Shown here one piece after another: positions 13,146 through 15,404 of a stretch of 15,404 nucleotides of DNA. The notes under the pieces are model-generated. The model had not been told where the DNA came from and made no database searches. It saw only the letters and a list, made by a program, of their open reading frames with translations. Source of the stretch: CAYLZN01 sp964387935 (GTDB taxonomy: Bacteria; Acidobacteriota; Vicinamibacteria; Vicinamibacterales; JAFNAJ01); NCBI GenBank assembly GCA_964387935.1, contig CAYLZN010000109.1, forward strand, positions 1-15,404, in the 5' to 3' direction. The stretch's first letter is position 1; every line of letters starts with the position of its first letter. Position numbers and translations under genes: made by a program.

Positions 13146-13691
13146 TCAGGCCTCGGGTTCGATGAGGCCGATGCTCCCGTTCTTGCGACGATAGACGAGG
13201 CTCAGCCGCTTGGTGTCCTCGTCCCTGAAGACGACGAATGGCTCGGACGCCGTGTCGAGGCGCGCGACGGCGGCCTGCAGGTCGAGGCGCCGGATGGGAT
13301 ATCGCACGCGCGCGAGCCGCGGCGACGGTGGTTCCTCGACCGGGACGCTCGCGTCGGGGACCTCCACGGGCAGCGCGCGCGTGCCCGTGCCGCGACGCTT
13401 GCGCGTCGTCCACTTCTCTTTCACCCGCTGTGCCTGCTGGGTCACCTTTTCGACGGTCTCGGTCATCGACTCCTGCCACGTGCTGGCCGTGGCCACGCCC
13501 GTCAGGACGTGGTCGCCGCGGGCGTGCAGGGTGATGTCGGTCACGTGACGGTAGCGCTCGCGGGTGAGCACCACCTGCGCGGAGAGGGCGGCATCACCGA
13601 GGAGGCGCTCGAGGCGCGAGAGCTTGCGGGACAGCAACTGGCGCAGCGCGGGGGTGATGTCCACGTTGCGCCCGGTCAGGTCGAGTCGCAT
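13146..13691 (-). CDS. hpf: Ribosome hibernation promoting factor, long form
   Basis: HPF binds the decoding centre of idle 30S subunits and, in its long form, dimerises ribosomes into 100S particles. The 181-residue product has the N-terminal HPF/RaiA domain (about 1-100; LTGRNVDITPALRQLLSRKLSRLERLL, read in two parts at 6-17 and 18-32). A basic linker (about 90-125) follows, then the C-terminal long-HPF dimerisation domain (about 125-181; RRLDLQAAVARLD, FVVFRDEDTKRLSLVYRR, GSIGLIEPE). Long HPF next to rpoN is a common arrangement. The gene lies 18 bases after rpoN. Expression in stationary phase would be expected for the family, but no dedicated promoter can be seen. Confidence 0.95.
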   Translation of the reverse strand: MRLDLTGRNVDITPALRQLLSRKLSRLERLLGDAALSAQVVLTRERYRHVTDITLHARGDHVLTGVATASTWQESMTETVEKVTQQAQRVKEKWTTRKRRGTGTRALPVEVPDASVPVEEPPSPRLARVRYPIRRLDLQAAVARLDTASEPFVVFRDEDTKRLSLVYRRKNGSIGLIEPEA

Positions 13692-13709
13692 AGGCGCGCC
13701 TGGTCCGGA

Positions 13710-15143
13710 TCAGTAGAGGTTCTTGCGCTGGTTCGACGTCGGGATCTTCATCTCTTCCCGGTACTTCGCGATCGTCCGGCGGGCCAGCATGAGGCCCTCC
13801 GCCTGCAGGATGTTGACGATCTTCGAGTCCGAGAGCGGCTTGCGGGAGTCCTCGCCCTCGATGATCTTGCGGATCCGCTGCTTGATCGTCACCGACGAGA
13901 CGCTCTCGCCGTACGAGCTGCTGATGCCGCTGTGGAAGAAGAACTTCATCTCGAACACGCCCTGCGGCGTGTGCATGTACTTGTTGTTGACCACGCGACT
14001 CACGGTCGACTCGTGCATGCCGATGTCGTTGGCCACGTCGCGGAGGACGAGCGGTCGCAGGTATTCGATGCCGTGGTCGAGGAAGTCCTTCTGGAAATTG
14101 ATGATGCTCGTGGCCACCTTGTGGATCGTCTTCTGCCGCTGATCGACGGACTTGATCAGCCACAGCGCCGAGCGGAACTTCTCCTTGACGTAGCTGCGCG
14201 TCTCCTCGCCGGCATCGTTGCTCTTGTCGAGCAGGCGGCGGTACACGGGACTGATCCGGAGCTGCGGCAGGCCCTCTTCGTTGAGGACGGCCACGTACTG
14301 GTCCTCCACCTTCACCACGTAGACGTCGGGAATGACGTACTGCTGTGGCGCGGGGTTGAGGCGCGCGCCCGGCTTCGGGTCGAGCTGACGAATGACGTCG
14401 ATGTGCGGCTTCAGCTCCTCGATCGTCACGCCCAGCCTTCGCGCGATCTCCGGGGCCTGGTGGTTCTGCAGGAGCCGGAGGTGCTCGGTGACGATGCGCT
14501 CGGTGGGGGTCCCGGCGAGCCCGAGGTGCTTGAGCTGGAGCGTGAGACACTCCTGCAGGTCGCGCGCCGCCACGCCGACCGGATCGAACTGCTGGATGGC
14601 GGTGAGGGCCCGTTCCACATCGCTGACGGCCCACTCCCCCATGGCGGCGATCTCGTCCACGGAGGCGACCAGGTAGCCGTCCTCGTCCAGGTTGCCGATG
14701 ATGGCGGTGCCGATCTCCCGCACGAGGTCGTCGTGCGCCGAGAGCGACAGCTGCCACATCAGATGGTCGGCGAGCGACGTCCCCGAGGAGAGCGTGTTCT
14801 CGATGGGAGGAAGTTCCTTCACCTCCATCGGGGCACGCGGCCGGTAGCCGTCGTCCAGATACTCGCCGAAGAAGTACTCGTAGTCGCTGTCGTCCCAGGT
14901 ATCCGTCTTCTCGGTGGGCGGAGCCGGGTCGGCTTCGGCCTTGTCCGTCTGGGCCGCGGCCTCCGTGGCGGTGAGCTCCTCGGTCGGGACCTCTTCGAGC
15001 AGCGGGTTCTCGACGACTTCCTGCGTGAGCAGGTCCGCCAGCTCGATCGTGGTCATCGGGAGCAGCTTGATCGCCTGCTGCAGCGAGGGCGTCAGGATCA
15101 GCTTCTGGACGAGCTTCGTGTGCAGCTTCTGCTGGATGGCCAT
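13710..15143 (-). CDS. rpoN: RNA polymerase sigma-54 factor
   Basis: Sigma-54 directs RNA polymerase to -24/-12 promoters and needs AAA+ activators. The 477-residue protein shows region I (KLILTPSLQQAIKLLPM, about 14-30, Gln/Leu-rich), an acidic, variable region II (about 50-115; many Glu and Asp), the core-binding domain (about 116-300; GNLDEDGYLVASVDE, QFDPVGVAARDLQECL), a helix-turn-helix (HESTVSRVVNNKYM, 377-390) and the nearly invariant RpoN box ARRTIAKYRE (454-463), which contacts the -24 element. Length is normal. It sits 39 bases after lptB and 18 before hpf, an order conserved in many diderm phyla. Its ATG at 15143 has only a weak ribosome site. No convincing -24/-12 promoter was seen in this window. 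Confidence 0.97.
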   Translation of the reverse strand: MAIQQKLHTKLVQKLILTPSLQQAIKLLPMTTIELADLLTQEVVENPLLEEVPTEELTATEAAAQTDKAEADPAPPTEKTDTWDDSDYEYFFGEYLDDGYRPRAPMEVKELPPIENTLSSGTSLADHLMWQLSLSAHDDLVREIGTAIIGNLDEDGYLVASVDEIAAMGEWAVSDVERALTAIQQFDPVGVAARDLQECLTLQLKHLGLAGTPTERIVTEHLRLLQNHQAPEIARRLGVTIEELKPHIDVIRQLDPKPGARLNPAPQQYVIPDVYVVKVEDQYVAVLNEEGLPQLRISPVYRRLLDKSNDAGEETRSYVKEKFRSALWLIKSVDQRQKTIHKVATSIINFQKDFLDHGIEYLRPLVLRDVANDIGMHESTVSRVVNNKYMHTPQGVFEMKFFFHSGISSSYGESVSSVTIKQRIRKIIEGEDSRKPLSDSKIVNILQAEGLMLARRTIAKYREEMKIPTSNQRKNLY

Positions 15144-15182
15144 GGTACGAACGCGGTGGCCGCCTGCGGCTGGCCGCCGACC

Positions 15183-15404
15183 TCAGTCCAACCGGAAATC
15201 GGCGCCGAGGTAGATCCGCTTGACTTCCTCGTCGGCCGCCAGGCTGTCGGGGGCTCCGCTCCGGAAGATCACGCCTCCGTGAACGATATACGCTCGGTCC
15301 GTGATGCGCAAGGTCTCCCGCACGTTGTGGTCGGTGATGAGGACGCCGATCCCGCGCTCTTTCAAGTGAAAAATGATCTTCTGGATGTCGGTGACGGCGA
15401 TGGG
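15183..15404 (-). CDS. lptB: LptB, ABC-transporter ATPase for LPS export, C-terminal part (cut by window edge)
   Basis: The visible 74 residues are the C-terminus of LptB, the cytoplasmic ATPase that with LptF/LptG extracts lipopolysaccharide from the inner membrane and drives it along the Lpt bridge. The reading frame stays open to the right edge (PIAVTDIQKIIFHLKERG), so the true start lies outside the window; an internal TTG at 15365 is not the start. Family-specific features are DIQKIIFHLKERG, the H-loop in VLITDHNVRETLRITDRAY and the terminal RIYLGADFRLD, close to the LptB end FRL. Walker A, the signature and Walker B are beyond the window. It is the first gene seen of the lptB-rpoN-hpf run and supports a true LPS-containing outer membrane. 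Confidence 0.93.
   Translation of the reverse strand, partial: PIAVTDIQKIIFHLKERGIGVLITDHNVRETLRITDRAYIVHGGVIFRSGAPDSLAADEEVKRIYLGADFRLD

Noticed and set aside
13540..13549. Perfect palindrome GTCACGTGAC considered as a parS site
   Set aside because: Only the central eight bases match parS and the flanks disagree (about 9 of 16); it lies inside hpf codons.
13594..14757. A 387-codon minus-strand frame overlapping rpoN in another frame
   Set aside because: Extremely Arg/Ala/Pro-rich and frame-shifted from rpoN, whose RpoN box and helix-turn-helix are intact.
15183..15365. A separate 60-residue gene starting at TTG 15365
   Set aside because: The frame stays open to the window edge and the upstream residues (DIQKIIFHL) belong to LptB, so this is the C-terminal part of a longer gene.

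Overview
This is an ordinary but well-organised piece of chromosome from a GC-rich, diderm (outer-membrane) bacterium. A complete Tol-Pal operon and the end of lptB show that an LPS-type outer membrane is maintained. HPr kinase/phosphorylase, HPr, a lone EIIA-Man and RapZ sit beside rpoN, and a bifunctional-nuclease (BFN/DUF151) gene sits beside parAB. That combination best fits Acidobacteriota, perhaps Vicinamibacteria; the taxonomic placement is inference from gene content and protein style only. Coding density is very high: no stretch longer than about 130 bases lacks a gene, and I see no tRNA, rRNA, CRISPR, insertion sequence or phage gene.

Left block (1-4840, minus strand, read right to left): recN (DNA repair ATPase), miaB (tRNA methylthiotransferase), a BFN/DUF151 gene, parA and the first part of parB. 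recN and miaB overlap, as do parA and parB. A promoter-like element overlaps the miaB stop codon and probably drives BFN-parA-parB.

Divergent control region (4841-4967): a sigma70-type promoter with TTGACA, a 17-bp spacer and TACGCT faces right toward tolQ. An extended -10 promoter faces left toward recN and is overlaid by a GAAC-N4-ATTC element resembling one type of LexA/SOS box. The two promoters' footprints overlap.

Middle block (4968-10475, plus strand): tolQ, tolR, a TonB/TolA-type energy transducer, tolB, pal, cpoB (ybgF) and ssb, closely spaced. The first six build the proton-motive-force-driven machine that constricts the outer membrane at division. ssb is a single-stranded DNA-binding protein riding at the end of the operon.

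Right block (10472-15404, minus strand, read right to left): lptB (partial), rpoN, long-form hpf, hprK, rapZ, an EIIA-Man gene and HPr. This is a version of the lptB-rpoN-hpf-PTS-rapZ cluster in which HprK, EIIA-Man and HPr form a regulatory phosphotransfer module; no sugar permease or Enzyme I is in the window. The ssb and HPr genes converge and share a CTAG that carries both stop codons.

I did not find a convincing undescribed system. The most checkable small observations are an out-of-frame 13-bp tandem repeat at the recN/miaB junction, the recN/tolQ divergent promoter with its LexA-like box, a palindrome over the BFN-parAB promoter, vicinal cysteines in the TolA-like protein, and a degenerate parS-like site inside lptB.
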